The notes: generated from the letters alone by a model not told the origin. Counted from the first letter of the stretch, positions 35,510 to 43,577 are shown. The stretch: DNA of 64,000 bases from Acidobacteriota bacterium (GCA_016713675.1 JADJOS010000001.1:682001-746000), one strand, 5' to 3'. Made by a program: numbers and translations.

Positions 35510-36253
35510 ATGACCGTTCGAAATAGAGTGTTTAGAACACTTATGTTGGGCGCCGCCGCGTGCGCCGTATTTACATTTTTTGCTGCCGCTCCGTCGCTTG
35601 CGCAGGACGGCGAAGAGGCGAGGACCGAATTTGACGAATCGCTAGTACCCGATTCGGGCAAGACGGTAAAGGATTTTGTGCCGGCGGGCTGGAAGATCGA
35701 AGAAGATGTGAAAGGCGATCTCAATCAGGACGGCGTCATTGACCATGCCCTAAAGCTGATCGAGATCGACCCGGACCCGAAGAAAGACGAAATGGTTGAC
35801 CTCGGCCGTGCACTGGTGATCGTGTTCGGCGGAAATGACGGCCTGAGAAAAGCGGCCGTAGCCGGCAAGATCCTTCAGTGCACGGCGTGCGGCGGAGCAT
35901 TTTACGGTGCAATGCCCGCTCCGGCAAATGTCTCGATCGCGAAGGGCGTTTTGACGGTCATGAATGATCACGGTTCGCGTTGGGTGACCGAGGTAACGTA
36001 CAAATTCCGCTATGACGAACAGCCCGGCATGTTCATCCTTATCGGTTTTGACTATGTCAGCCGCGACCGTGCCGAGGGCAGCGTGACGAGCGAGAGCACA
36101 AATTACCTCACCGGAAAACGCATTACTACCACCGGGAAAGGTAAAAAGACCAAAGTAACAAATTCGGTCGTCTCCAAGGAAAAGTTTGAGATCGGCAGCG
36201 TCGATACCGAAGAATGGGAATCTCAAGCAACCACTCGATTGGGCCTTGACTAA
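35510..36253 (+). CDS. Secreted protein of unknown function
   Basis: This 247-residue protein has a signal peptide (start MTVRNRVFRTLMLGAAACAVF, cleavage after PSLAQ) and no recognised domain. The mature part contains a Ca-binding-like loop, GDLNQDGVIDHA, near residue 72, as seen in dockerin/VCBS-type repeats, and an N-terminal LVPDSGKTVKDFVPAGWKI typical of secreted proteins that describe an FG-GAP-like first blade. A CTACGG pair could form a disulfide. ATG is preceded by GGAGA. A strong intrinsic terminator follows directly. Confidence 0.8.
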   Translation: MTVRNRVFRTLMLGAAACAVFTFFAAAPSLAQDGEEARTEFDESLVPDSGKTVKDFVPAGWKIEEDVKGDLNQDGVIDHALKLIEIDPDPKKDEMVDLGRALVIVFGGNDGLRKAAVAGKILQCTACGGAFYGAMPAPANVSIAKGVLTVMNDHGSRWVTEVTYKFRYDEQPGMFILIGFDYVSRDRAEGSVTSESTNYLTGKRITTTGKGKKTKVTNSVVSKEKFEIGSVDTEEWESQATTRLGLD

Positions 36254-36261
36254 GATAACGG

Positions 36262-36288
36262 AAGGATCGCTTCGGCGGTCCTTTTTTT
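36262..36288 (+). terminator. Intrinsic terminator
   Basis: The stem AAGGATCGC / GCGGTCCTT with a TTCG tetraloop is followed by a run of seven T residues (36282-36288). It begins nine bases after the stop codon of the secreted protein gene. This is a textbook rho-independent terminator. Confidence 0.9.
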
Positions 36289-36314
36289 GAATGTTTACCA
36301 GCAGTACACAAAAA

Positions 36315-36824
36315 ATGAAAATTAAAGCGTTAATTACTCTCGCACTTTTGTTGGCGTTCGCATCGATCGGTCTTGCACAGGCTAAATCGGCCAAGACGAC
36401 CAATCCGAACGTCATCATCAAGAACCTCTACAAAGCCCAAAAGGCCGGAACAGGGCCGTTCTTTCAGACGAAGAGCCGTGTCGTCATCGACAAATATTTC
36501 ACCAAGGATCTTGCCGATCTGATCTGGAAAGACGCCAAAGAGGCGAACGGCGAAGTCGGCAAACTCGATTTTGATCCGCTCTTCGGCGTACAGGACAATA
36601 CGCACACCGACTTTGTCATCATGGACACGGGCTGGGGCGGCGACGCCAAATTCGGCCCCGCGACCGAAGCAGTCGTCCAGGTCACATTCAAACTGAGCGG
36701 CAAAGAAACGATGGTTTCATTCCGCTTTCGCCAGCAGAAAAACAAGCTCTGGAAGATCTACGACATCCGCTATCCCGGCGACGGCGATGATAGATTTCTG
36801 AAAGCGATCTTGTCGGCCAACTGA
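36315..36824 (+). CDS. Exported DUF3828-like protein
   Basis: This 169-residue protein starts with a signal peptide (KIKALITLALLLAFASIGLAQA). The mature domain has NVIIKNLYKAQKAGTGPFFQTKSR, YFTKDLADLIWKDA, DPLFGVQDN and a C-terminal VSFRFRQQKNKLWKIYDIRYP, the layout of DUF3828 (an NTF2-like periplasmic domain). Function is unknown. The internal ATG at 36315 was chosen because it begins the signal peptide. It is separated from the previous gene by a terminator and followed by the RAYT element. Confidence 0.8.
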   Translation: MKIKALITLALLLAFASIGLAQAKSAKTTNPNVIIKNLYKAQKAGTGPFFQTKSRVVIDKYFTKDLADLIWKDAKEANGEVGKLDFDPLFGVQDNTHTDFVIMDTGWGGDAKFGPATEAVVQVTFKLSGKETMVSFRFRQQKNKLWKIYDIRYPGDGDDRFLKAILSAN

Positions 36825-36859
36825 GTCCATGGCCCGCGCGTCCGCAGCCCCGTGTCCGT

Positions 36860-36881
36860 AGCCCGCACGTAAGTGAGGGCT
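36860..36881. repeat. REP palindrome, left of RAYT gene
   Basis: A 22-base element begins AGCCCGCACGT and ends GAGGGCT; AGCCC and GGGCT form its terminal stem. Upstream (36830-36859) lie two shorter degenerate GCCCG-rich echoes. An inverted near-identical copy is on the other side of the transposase gene (37499-37520), matching at 20 of 22 positions. Confidence 0.75.
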
Positions 36882-36902
36882 CAACGCGCTTTACATTCAA
36901 GC

Positions 36903-37429
36903 TTAATCAAACGAAGGCAACTCCCCGCCCTGCGCATTTACTACATATTCGACCGCCGCAGAGACGTGCCCGTCAGTCCACAGGTACCGCGTGCTTCCGT
37001 GACGACTCCAAGGCCTTTGAGTTTCACCGATCAAACCTGCTGTCCTCAATGCTTTGGTCGCTATGCCTTAAAACTGTCCATCATCCGTTCGGGCTTTGCA
37101 GAGTTGCTTGCAACAACATGAGCATGATTCGTCCTTACGTCCAGAGCGAATAACGCATAGCCTCTGACGCGGCAGACGTCGCGTATCGCCGCTTCTACCA
37201 CCTTCCTTTCAGCTGCGCCAAGCAGGAAGACATTGTGCTTCATTTGTCCCGCTTTGCGCTCAACTTTTTCTGAGTCTGGGGTGATACGCGGAGTTCCGAC
37301 GCGGTTGTAGAACCGACGGTCAACGGAACCTCTATCATCGCCATGCAGCCAGGTTCCGTAACATCGAAATGTGATCAGGTATGCCTTAGCGACCGATCGG
37401 TCTTGAAAATCGATGTAGTCGCGCTTCAT
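36903..37429 (-). CDS. REP-associated tyrosine transposase (RAYT, Y1_Tnp/IS200-like), one-base frameshift
   Basis: RAYTs are single-copy Y1 HUH transposases that mobilise REP palindromes. The first 122 residues carry AYLITFRCYGTWLHGDDRGS and the HUH motif in TNHAHVVAS. The frame stops at 37061. Adding one base there (KA[Y]ATKALRTAG) continues through TQRPWSRHGSTRYLW and VEYVVNAQGG, which holds the likely catalytic Tyr, to a stop at 36903, giving 175 residues, normal for the family. Without repair the protein lacks the nucleophile. Inverted REP elements flank it at 36860 and 37499, the classic REPtron layout. Whether the break is an error or real decay is unresolved. Confidence 0.85.
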
Positions 37430-37467
37430 ATCCGTGTCGTTGTTTTCATGGGTTTCGCATTGGATAG

Positions 37468-37484
37468 TTCAATTTGTAATTGAA
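37468..37484. promoter_or_regulatory. Palindrome TTCAATT-TGT-AATTGAA upstream of RAYT gene
   Basis: A perfect 7-3-7 inverted repeat lies 39 bases upstream of the transposase start codon and 15 bases from the right REP. Its place suggests an operator or promoter element for the transposase. It is AT-rich and could be a chance occurrence. Confidence 0.3.
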
Positions 37485-37498
37485 TTAAGGGTATGTTG

Positions 37499-37520
37499 AG
37501 CCCTTACTCACGTGCGGGCT
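37499..37520. repeat. REP palindrome, right of RAYT gene, overlapping the end of carA
   Basis: This 22-base element begins AGCCCTTACTC and ends GCGGGCT. Its reverse complement matches the left REP at 20 of 22 bases. The carA stop codon (37508-37510, minus strand) and the last four codons (Val-Ala-Arg-Thr) lie within it, so the REP now supplies the end of the carA reading frame. Confidence 0.8.
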
Positions 37521-38641
37521 ACCGACACATTCATCAGATCGATGAATCTCTCGAACAAATACTCGCTGTCGTGCGGCCCGGGAGCTGATTCCGGATGGTA
37601 TTGGACGGAGAAGACCGGCAGCGTTTTATGGCGGAGGCCGGCGACGGTGTTGTCATTGAGGTTTATGTGCGTGACCTCGACATCGGCCGGCAAACTCGCC
37701 GCATCGACTGCGAAGCCGTGGTTGTGGGCGGTGATCTCGATCTTGCCGGTGGTCAGGTCCTTGATCGGTTGGTTGCCGCCGCGGTGGCCGAACTTGAGTT
37801 TGTAGGTCTTTCCACCAAACGCTTCGCCGATCAGTTGGTGCCCTAGGCAGATGCCGAACATCGGCGTTTCCGAAGCCGTGAGCTTTTTGATCTCCTCGAC
37901 GACTGCCGTCATCGACGCCGGATCGCCCGGGCCGTTGGATAGAAAGATGCCGTCCGGTTTGAGAGCCATCGCGTCCGCGGCCGAGGTCTCGGCCGGAACG
38001 ACCGTCACGCGGCAGCCGAACTTGGCAAACTCTCGCAAGCTGTTCGTCTTGACGCCGAAATCGTAGGCGACGATGTGGTATTGGTCGATTTTGGATTTTG
38101 GATTTTGGATTTTGGATTCGGATGCGTCGTACTCGTAGCTTTCGTCGACGGTCACTTGGCTAGCGAGTTCTCGGTTTTCCATCTTTGGGGAACTCATCAC
38201 CTTTTTGAGCAGCGATTCGGGATCGAGATCGATGGTCGATATGCCGACACGCATGGCGCCTTTGTCGCGGATGTGGCGGACGAGGGCGCGTGTGTCGATG
38301 TGTTCGAGGCCGACGATGTTGTTGGTTTTGAGATAGTCCTGCAGGGACATCGTCGATCGAAAGTTTGATGCGATGCGGCTTGCTTCCCTCACGACAAAAC
38401 CCTCGGCCCAAGGCCTTCGCGATTCGACGTCGGTTTCGTTCGTACCGTAATTGCCGATCAGCGGATAGGTCATACAGACGACCTGTCCGGCGTACGAAGG
38501 GTCGGTCAATATCTCCTGATACCCCGACATCGACGTATTGAACACCATCTCGCCATACGCCTCGCCGTCCGCCCCAAACGACTCGCCCGTGAACGAGCGC
38601 CCATCCTCAAGTACCAATATCGCTTTTGCCTTCTGCTGCAT
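37508..38641 (-). CDS. carA: Carbamoyl-phosphate synthase small subunit
   Basis: This 377-residue glutaminase subunit supplies ammonia to CarB for pyrimidine and arginine synthesis. The N-terminal domain has KAILVLEDGRSFTGESFGA, NTSMSGYQEILTDPSYAG and GLEHIDTRALVRHIRDKGAMR. The class I glutamine amidotransferase domain has IFLSNGPGDP, MFGICLGHQLIGEAFGG (catalytic Cys) and SVQYHPESAPGPHD (His, Glu). Between the domains sits an in-frame repeat-derived segment (SKIQNPKSKI) at about residues 173-184. The C-terminus is encoded by a REP element. No carB is in the window. Confidence 0.96.
   Translation of the reverse strand: MQQKAKAILVLEDGRSFTGESFGADGEAYGEMVFNTSMSGYQEILTDPSYAGQVVCMTYPLIGNYGTNETDVESRRPWAEGFVVREASRIASNFRSTMSLQDYLKTNNIVGLEHIDTRALVRHIRDKGAMRVGISTIDLDPESLLKKVMSSPKMENRELASQVTVDESYEYDASESKIQNPKSKIDQYHIVAYDFGVKTNSLREFAKFGCRVTVVPAETSAADAMALKPDGIFLSNGPGDPASMTAVVEEIKKLTASETPMFGICLGHQLIGEAFGGKTYKLKFGHRGGNQPIKDLTTGKIEITAHNHGFAVDAASLPADVEVTHINLNDNTVAGLRHKTLPVFSVQYHPESAPGPHDSEYLFERFIDLMNVSVART
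38087..38121. repeat. carA: Tandem 7-base repeat inserted in frame in carA
   Basis: Four exact copies of GATTTTG and a degenerate fifth (GATTCGG) form a 35-base tandem array inside the carA coding region. On the coding strand it reads CAAAATC repeats, encoding SKIQNPKSKI. The position corresponds to the linker between the N-terminal domain and the glutaminase domain, so both domains remain intact. Confidence 0.85.
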
Positions 38642-38817
38642 TAGCTTTGATTTTAACGCAAAGCCGCGGCCGCCGCATAACGCCTGCGAGCTTTAGCCGT
38701 ATTCTCAACGGCGGGATCCGCGTCGAAGCTTGATCAGTGTTGCACAGTGATCCTGCGGCGTCCGTAAATTTATTTTCGGCGAATAATATGTGAAAATATC
38801 GGGTCTAGGAGTCGCAT

Positions 38818-39447
38818 ATGAAATATTCAGTTCTCAGTTGCATAGTTATTTTGTTGTTGCTTGCCGGTGTCGAAAGCGTGTGGGCAAAGCCCGTTACCAA
38901 AGCCGAGCGAAAGGCCGCCGTCGAATACCTAAAACATACTAAGAAGCTGTTCCTCGATTCGGTCAAAGGCCTCAGCGACGAGCAGTTAAAATGGAAGGCA
39001 GCACCCGATAAATGGTCGGTGTTTGAGGTTTCTGAGCATATCGCCTTGGCCGAATCGTTCCTTTTCGATCTCATCAATGGAGCTGTGATGAAGACTCCGG
39101 CAGATGCGAACAAAACGACCGCGGTCACAATGCAGCAGATCATGACGATGGTTCCGGATCGCACCAATAAGTTTCAGGCGCCTGAACCGATCCGACCCGA
39201 CAAGTCGCCGTGGACGACGATGCCCGACACGATCACGGCATTCAAACAGCGGCGTCAAACGACTATCGATTTCGTCGATAAAGGCAACGGCGACATGCGT
39301 GAGCGATTCTATATGAATCCGGCATTTGGAAAAGAGATCGATGCATATCTGTGGATCGCATTTTTGTCGGCGCACACCGAGCGGCACGTAAAACAGATCC
39401 TAGAGGTCAAGGCGAACGCGAATTTTCCAAAGAAAAAGGGTTACTAG
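38818..39447 (+). CDS. Exported DinB-superfamily protein
   Basis: This 209-residue protein joins a signal peptide (MKYSVLSCIVILLLLAGVESVWA) to a DinB/YfiT-like four-helix bundle. The fold is indicated by FLDSVKGLSDEQLKWKAAPDKWSVFEVSEHIALAE near the N-terminus and LSAHTERHVKQILEVK at the C-terminus. The His residues of EHIA and AHTERH fit the metal triad of this superfamily. The substrate is unknown; thiol transfer is known for some relatives. It lies three bases before the next secreted-protein gene, suggesting co-expression. Confidence 0.87.
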   Translation: MKYSVLSCIVILLLLAGVESVWAKPVTKAERKAAVEYLKHTKKLFLDSVKGLSDEQLKWKAAPDKWSVFEVSEHIALAESFLFDLINGAVMKTPADANKTTAVTMQQIMTMVPDRTNKFQAPEPIRPDKSPWTTMPDTITAFKQRRQTTIDFVDKGNGDMRERFYMNPAFGKEIDAYLWIAFLSAHTERHVKQILEVKANANFPKKKGY

Positions 39448-39450
39448 GCA

Positions 39451-40212
39451 GTGCATTGGGTGATAACACGAAAGACACTTATTTTAGCCGTCGTTTTGCT
39501 CGCTGCCGTTTCGGGTTTTGGCTACTCAAAGCTCGATAAAAATGGCTTTGGGCACTCGGCACCGACGCTCAATTCGGCAGTTAAACTATCGCTTTGGTCC
39601 ACGTACTACTACGTTCACGAAGCAGAGTACGATGCGAACGGTGTCGCTCTGAACGATGCCGATGGCAAGCCGACCGGCGTAAAACTCGCAAATTGCGACT
39701 GGTGCGATGCGGCGATCGAGGGAACGGTGCGCACCACCGACAAGAACGGCAAGCCCGTCACGCTAAACTACGCCACAACGAGCTCAACCCAGCAGTGCGA
39801 CTGCAACCTTACCTGTCCGAAGTACGCAAAATACGCCAACAAAAAGATCGGCTACACGCTGTGGGCACCGGCTAAAGGCGAATTTGGCGATGGCGTTTCG
39901 GGCTACAAACTTGTACCGTTTCGAACGATCGCCGTCGATAAGAAGTTCATCCCGATCGGCTCGCTGATCTTCATTCCGCAGGCCGTTGGAGTCGAGATCA
40001 CGCTGCCGAACGGTGCTAAGTCCAAACACGACGGATATTTCTTCGCGGCCGACGTCGGCGGCGATATCAAGGCAGATCATATCGACATCTTCTTCGGCCT
40101 CAAGGCAAAAAATCCGTTTCCTTTTGTGCAGTCAAAGCCCGAGGGCAAATTCGACGCATATTTGGTCAATGGAATTGCTGCCGAGATCGAGATCGGCAAA
40201 TTGCACAAATGA
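39451..40212 (+). CDS. Exported 3D-domain (DPBB-like) protein
   Basis: This 253-residue protein has an N-terminal membrane/signal segment (TRKTLILAVVLLAAVSGFGYS) and a C-terminal 3D domain of the MltA-like double-psi beta-barrel type: VPFRTIAVDKKFIPIGSLIFIPQA and HDGYFFAADVGGDIKADHIDIFFG, with the three Asp residues that name the family. Two CxxC pairs (CDWC, CDCNLTC) in the middle may bind metal or form disulfides. A role in peptidoglycan turnover is likely. The start is GTG. Confidence 0.83.
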   Translation: MHWVITRKTLILAVVLLAAVSGFGYSKLDKNGFGHSAPTLNSAVKLSLWSTYYYVHEAEYDANGVALNDADGKPTGVKLANCDWCDAAIEGTVRTTDKNGKPVTLNYATTSSTQQCDCNLTCPKYAKYANKKIGYTLWAPAKGEFGDGVSGYKLVPFRTIAVDKKFIPIGSLIFIPQAVGVEITLPNGAKSKHDGYFFAADVGGDIKADHIDIFFGLKAKNPFPFVQSKPEGKFDAYLVNGIAAEIEIGKLHK

Positions 40213-40496
40213 CTACCCATTGTGAGAGCATTTTGGCTATTACGCAGATGTCGCAATTGTCGGTCATTTCAAAGTAGTCGTTCTGGTCGGTGTCGTCGGT
40301 GGCCGTCCGTGAATAGCTCAGGTTCAAGGCTATTTTCCGAGGTCAAGACCCGGTTTTTGAGCTCAAGATCGTCGATCACATCATGTCGGTCAAAGTCGTC
40401 GTATCGATCAATTTCTTCCGGGCGGCTCAGCTGGCCCGATTCGGGAGAATTTGCTCAGATCTCAAGCTGCTACTTTCAGTAAAGGTCTAAAAATTA

Positions 40497-40605
40497 ATTG
40501 TCGCAGGGCTGCTTTTTATTGTCGCTGGCCCCTGTTTGGATTGTCGCTGACCCATATAAACATTGTCGCTAGGCCCCCTAAAAACTGTTGCAGAACGCCA
40601 TTTTA
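40497..40605 (+). repeat. Five 22-base direct repeats (iterons), ATTGTCGCT core
   Basis: Units begin at 40497, 40518, 40540, 40562 and 40584, a period of 21-22 bases, two turns of the helix. The cores are ATTGTCGCA, ATTGTCGCT (three times) and a degenerate ACTGTTGCA, each followed by a GC-rich patch (GGGC, GGCCCC, GACCC, AGGCCCCC). All units lie on the same side of the helix, fitting cooperative protein binding. Possibilities are a transposon end (for example an IS21-like end with internal repeats), an iteron array, or a regulator site. No transposase gene remains nearby. Confidence 0.8.
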
Positions 40606-40634
40606 TAGCATTTTCTCGCTTTTTGTTGATCTAT

Positions 40635-40652
40635 TTGTGGTACGTACCACAA
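40635..40652. promoter_or_regulatory. Perfect 18-base palindrome TTGTGGTACGTACCACAA
   Basis: This uninterrupted palindrome begins 43 bases after the last strong iteron. It is the size of a typical dimeric-regulator operator. Together with the iterons it forms a compact non-coding block between the 3D-domain gene and lepB. No protein is known to me for this sequence. Confidence 0.55.
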
Positions 40653-40760
40653 TTTGAGCGTGAGGTGAAAAAATACACGTTTGGTTTTCCCAAAAACCGG
40701 GCGTTAAGGCATCAAAAGTTCTTGTTGGGTGTTGTCGGGCCGGTGGCCTAATGTCACAAA

Positions 40761-41480
40761 CTACTTGTCGCCGTCGAGGCGAAATTCGCTGTTTGGGATC
40801 GGGCTCGGTATTGGTTTGGGAGCATTGTCACCGTACTCGCCGTGTTCGAGAAAGCCGATCTCGGATGGTTTCCAATAGCGGAAAAAGGCTTTGCCGTAGA
40901 TGTATTTTTCCGGGACGAGTCCCCAGTAGCGCGAGTCGAGCGAATTGTCGCGATTGTCGCCCATTACGAAATAGTGATGGTCCTCGACCTTTTTCGCCGG
41001 CCAGCTCGGCAGCGACTGGTTATGTTCGGTGTCGAGATACGATTCCTTGAGCTCGATGCCGTTGATAAAGACGCGGCCGTTGCGGACCTCGACGCTCTCG
41101 CCGGGCAGGCCGATGACGCGTTTTACAAAGCTCTTGTCAGGGTCGTTGGGATACCAAAAGACGACGATGTCGCCGCGTTCGATATGGCCCCAACTGATGC
41201 TCTGTATCTTGTAATATACGAGCTTATTGACCAGTAGACGCTCGCCGTCATGCAGCTGCGGCAGCATCGAGGTGCCCTCGACAACGACCGGCTGAACAAA
41301 GAAAACTCCGAACAAAATAAAGACAACGACGATCAGGAATATGTCGCGCATCAAGCGCAAACCTTCGGACCAAAGGCCCTGCCGGGACTCGCGTTTGAGA
41401 TGCGTCACCTCGATATCGCGGTCGTCGGCGGCCGAGACGAAACCGAACTCAAATTGGTTTTTGCCCTTAAAATCGAACAT
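40761..41480 (-). CDS. lepB: Signal peptidase I
   Basis: This 239-residue type I leader peptidase removes signal peptides at the outer face of the cytoplasmic membrane. One N-terminal helix (residues 46-66, IFLIVVVFILFGVFFVQPVVV) precedes the catalytic Ser71 in VEGTSMLP, the general-base Lys120 in DKSFVKRVIGLPG, and the box E motif FVMGDNRDNSLDSRYWG. The ATG at 41480 was preferred to a TTG two codons upstream. The N-terminal 45 residues are hydrophilic and longer than in minimal enzymes. It stands alone. Confidence 0.95.
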   Translation of the reverse strand: MFDFKGKNQFEFGFVSAADDRDIEVTHLKRESRQGLWSEGLRLMRDIFLIVVVFILFGVFFVQPVVVEGTSMLPQLHDGERLLVNKLVYYKIQSISWGHIERGDIVVFWYPNDPDKSFVKRVIGLPGESVEVRNGRVFINGIELKESYLDTEHNQSLPSWPAKKVEDHHYFVMGDNRDNSLDSRYWGLVPEKYIYGKAFFRYWKPSEIGFLEHGEYGDNAPKPIPSPIPNSEFRLDGDK

Positions 41481-41583
41481 AATCAAGCACTATAGACACG
41501 CCTTTACCGCTCGGCGTTGGCCCGCCGCTGCTACGTCTTAATAATCCGTCTTTGCCAAGCACTTTGTCAAAAGAATTTTGAAT

Positions 41584-42708
41584 ATGAATGAAGCGATCCG
41601 TTCCCTATTTCCCGCTGCAAACAAATACACTTACCTCAACAGTGCCGCCGTTTCGCCGATGCCGTTGACCGCGATCGAAGCTGTTAATTTACAGCTCAAC
41701 GACGTAGCGGCAAACGGCACGGTCAACTTTAACAATTGGATCGATACAAAAGGCAGAGCCCGCAAATTGCTGGCGTCGATGATGAACGTACGCGACGAGC
41801 AGGTCGCCTTCATGCGCAATACTTCAGACGGATTCGCGTCGATAGCCGCTGGCTTGCCGTGGAAGGCGGGAGATAACATAGTCAGCTTCGCCGCCGAATT
41901 CCCCTCTAACTTCTATCCCTGGCGGCGGATCCGCGATGAATACGGCGTCGAACTGAGGCTCGCTCCCGAACACGGCGGCAGCATCGACCTCGATGAGCTT
42001 ATCGCGATGATCGACCGCAATACGCGTATCGTCGCGATCAGTGCGGTGCAGTTCGCATCGGGCTTTCGGGCCGATCTGGAACGCATAGGCCGGGCCGCAC
42101 GTGCCGTTGATGCTTTGTTTTGCGTCGATGTCATTCAGGGCTTAGGCGCTATGCCGTTCGATCTGCCGGCCCAGTTTGTCGATGCCGCTTGTGGTGCAAG
42201 CCACAAATGGCTGTGCGCTCCTGAGGGCTGCGGATTTATCTATCTGTCGGACCGGGCGAGGGAGCGTGTGAGTCCGATACTCACGGGCTGGATAAGCGTC
42301 GAAACGCCTTGGGACTTTGCCGACCGTGAACAGCCGTTCAAACCGACCGCCTTGGCTTGGGAATCAGGAACCGGATGTGCGTCGCTATTTTACGGCCTCG
42401 AACAAAGCCTCAAACTGCTGATAGATGCCGGTGCGTCGAATATCGAATCGCACCTAGCCGAATTGTCCGACCAGCTCTGCGATGGCCTCGGCGGTAAGAA
42501 TTACGAACTCGTGAGTTCCCGTATAGACGGCGAGCGTTCGCAGATCGTCTGCGTCAAACACCGCGACGGCATTCACCCGAACGCCATTGCCGCTGAGCTC
42601 GGGGCCCGAAACGTTATCGTCAGCCCGCGCGGCGACCGGCTGCGTATCGCCCCGCATTTCTACAATAATAGTGGTGATATCGATCGGCTGATCGAGGCTC
42701 TGCCCTAG
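41584..42708 (+). CDS. Class V aminotransferase (cysteine desulfurase-like)
   Basis: This 374-residue PLP-dependent enzyme has the class V fold: YTYLNSAAVSPMP at the N-terminus, FMRNTSDGFASIAAGL, ISAVQFASGFRADLE, FCVDVIQGLGAMPFD and the PLP-Lys in GASHKWLCAPEGCGF. No SufS/IscS-type catalytic Cys loop was recognised, so an amino-acid lyase such as a kynureninase- or isopenicillin-epimerase-like function is as likely as desulfuration. The ATG at 41584 is preferred over a TTG. Its stop overlaps that of the convergent gene. Confidence 0.87.
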   Translation: MNEAIRSLFPAANKYTYLNSAAVSPMPLTAIEAVNLQLNDVAANGTVNFNNWIDTKGRARKLLASMMNVRDEQVAFMRNTSDGFASIAAGLPWKAGDNIVSFAAEFPSNFYPWRRIRDEYGVELRLAPEHGGSIDLDELIAMIDRNTRIVAISAVQFASGFRADLERIGRAARAVDALFCVDVIQGLGAMPFDLPAQFVDAACGASHKWLCAPEGCGFIYLSDRARERVSPILTGWISVETPWDFADREQPFKPTALAWESGTGCASLFYGLEQSLKLLIDAGASNIESHLAELSDQLCDGLGGKNYELVSSRIDGERSQIVCVKHRDGIHPNAIAAELGARNVIVSPRGDRLRIAPHFYNNSGDIDRLIEALP

Positions 42709-43481
42709 TCGCCAAGAAGACCCTTGGGCACAATGTCCGGAGTAAAACCGTCAAGGTTAAGCCGTGTCATACCGCCGGCGTCGCTGAACGTGGGCATCGA
42801 GCGGCGTTTTTGCTCACGAATTCTAAAGAAGACCAATCCGGTGCCGATCCCGGCAAGGATCGAAAACCCAAGCCCCATCGTGATCCAAAGAAGCGTCGAG
42901 ACAAATACATCAGCGGTCGTATTGATAAATGCCCGCTCTGCTCGACGAAGCAGAAACGGGTCGTCGCCTAGCCATTGCACATTCTTTTCGTACTTGACCT
43001 GATCGAGCAATGCACCGGCAGCATCACCGTCGGTCGTATCGAACACGAACACGTTGTAATTGCCGATGCGGCGGTATGTGATGTTTGCGGAAGGGCCAAG
43101 CTCAGCGAGACGATCGTTGATCTTGTTGTCAGCGTCGACCGAGCTTTGAGGCGTCGCATATTCGACTATAAGCAATCTCCCGGCATCGTACGGAGCTGTA
43201 ACGGCCTCAGTGCCCGCAGAAAAATCGATAAGGTCAAACACCGGACGCTCGCCCAGAGCCTGTTTGAGGGAATTGACGTCCCGTATAAAGGTCAATGTCG
43301 ATCGATACGACTCCCAATCGGGAAGATGTTTGATGAGAACGGGAATGCCGTCACTTTCGGATACTTCCTGGCTCTTGTAGGGGTTGGCTGCTTGAGAAAA
43401 GGCCGGAACGGCCACGAGCAGCAAGGAAACGAACGCAAACGCAAACCTTTTCGGCACAATACCTATTATTTCTCTCAACAT
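42705..43481 (-). CDS. Exported single-pass membrane protein, unknown
   Basis: This 258-residue protein has an N-terminal signal segment (KRFAFAFVSLLLVAVPAFSQA), a periplasmic region of about 160 residues (with GNYNVFVFDTTDGDAAGALLDQV) and one transmembrane helix near residues 195-220 (LLWITMGLGFSILAGIGTGLVFF) before a basic cytoplasmic tail. I recognise no family. It converges on the aminotransferase gene, with the stop codons overlapping by four bases, and is divergent from the sigma-factor gene. Confidence 0.78.
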   Translation of the reverse strand: MLREIIGIVPKRFAFAFVSLLLVAVPAFSQAANPYKSQEVSESDGIPVLIKHLPDWESYRSTLTFIRDVNSLKQALGERPVFDLIDFSAGTEAVTAPYDAGRLLIVEYATPQSSVDADNKINDRLAELGPSANITYRRIGNYNVFVFDTTDGDAAGALLDQVKYEKNVQWLGDDPFLLRRAERAFINTTADVFVSTLLWITMGLGFSILAGIGTGLVFFRIREQKRRSMPTFSDAGGMTRLNLDGFTPDIVPKGLLGD

Positions 43482-43577
43482 TACAATTACTCCGCGACCG
43501 GTGCCAGACGGTTTGTAGATTCTAGCATTTTTCGCCGCGAAAAACGCGCCTTACGCTTTAGGGTAATCGGAGCGCAC

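Larger units (their letters stand above)
40213..40760. other. Gene-free region with iterons and possible gene remnant
   Basis: Between the 3D-domain gene and lepB I find no convincing gene. A minus-strand stretch at roughly 40260-40430 reads like a decayed coding fragment (containing LSRPEEIDRYDDFDRHD) but is short, interrupted and unrecognised. The right half holds the 22-base iterons and the palindrome. Confidence 0.55.

Noticed and set aside
40497..40652. Replication origin with DnaA boxes
   Set aside because: No TTATCCACA-like boxes, AT-rich unwinding element or dnaA/dnaN genes are present; the iteron core ATTGTCGCT is different.
40222..40751. Three small plus-strand open frames (40222-40482, 40451-40657, 40563-40751)
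   Set aside because: They are low-complexity, overlap one another and the iterons, and have no ribosome-binding sites or recognisable domains.
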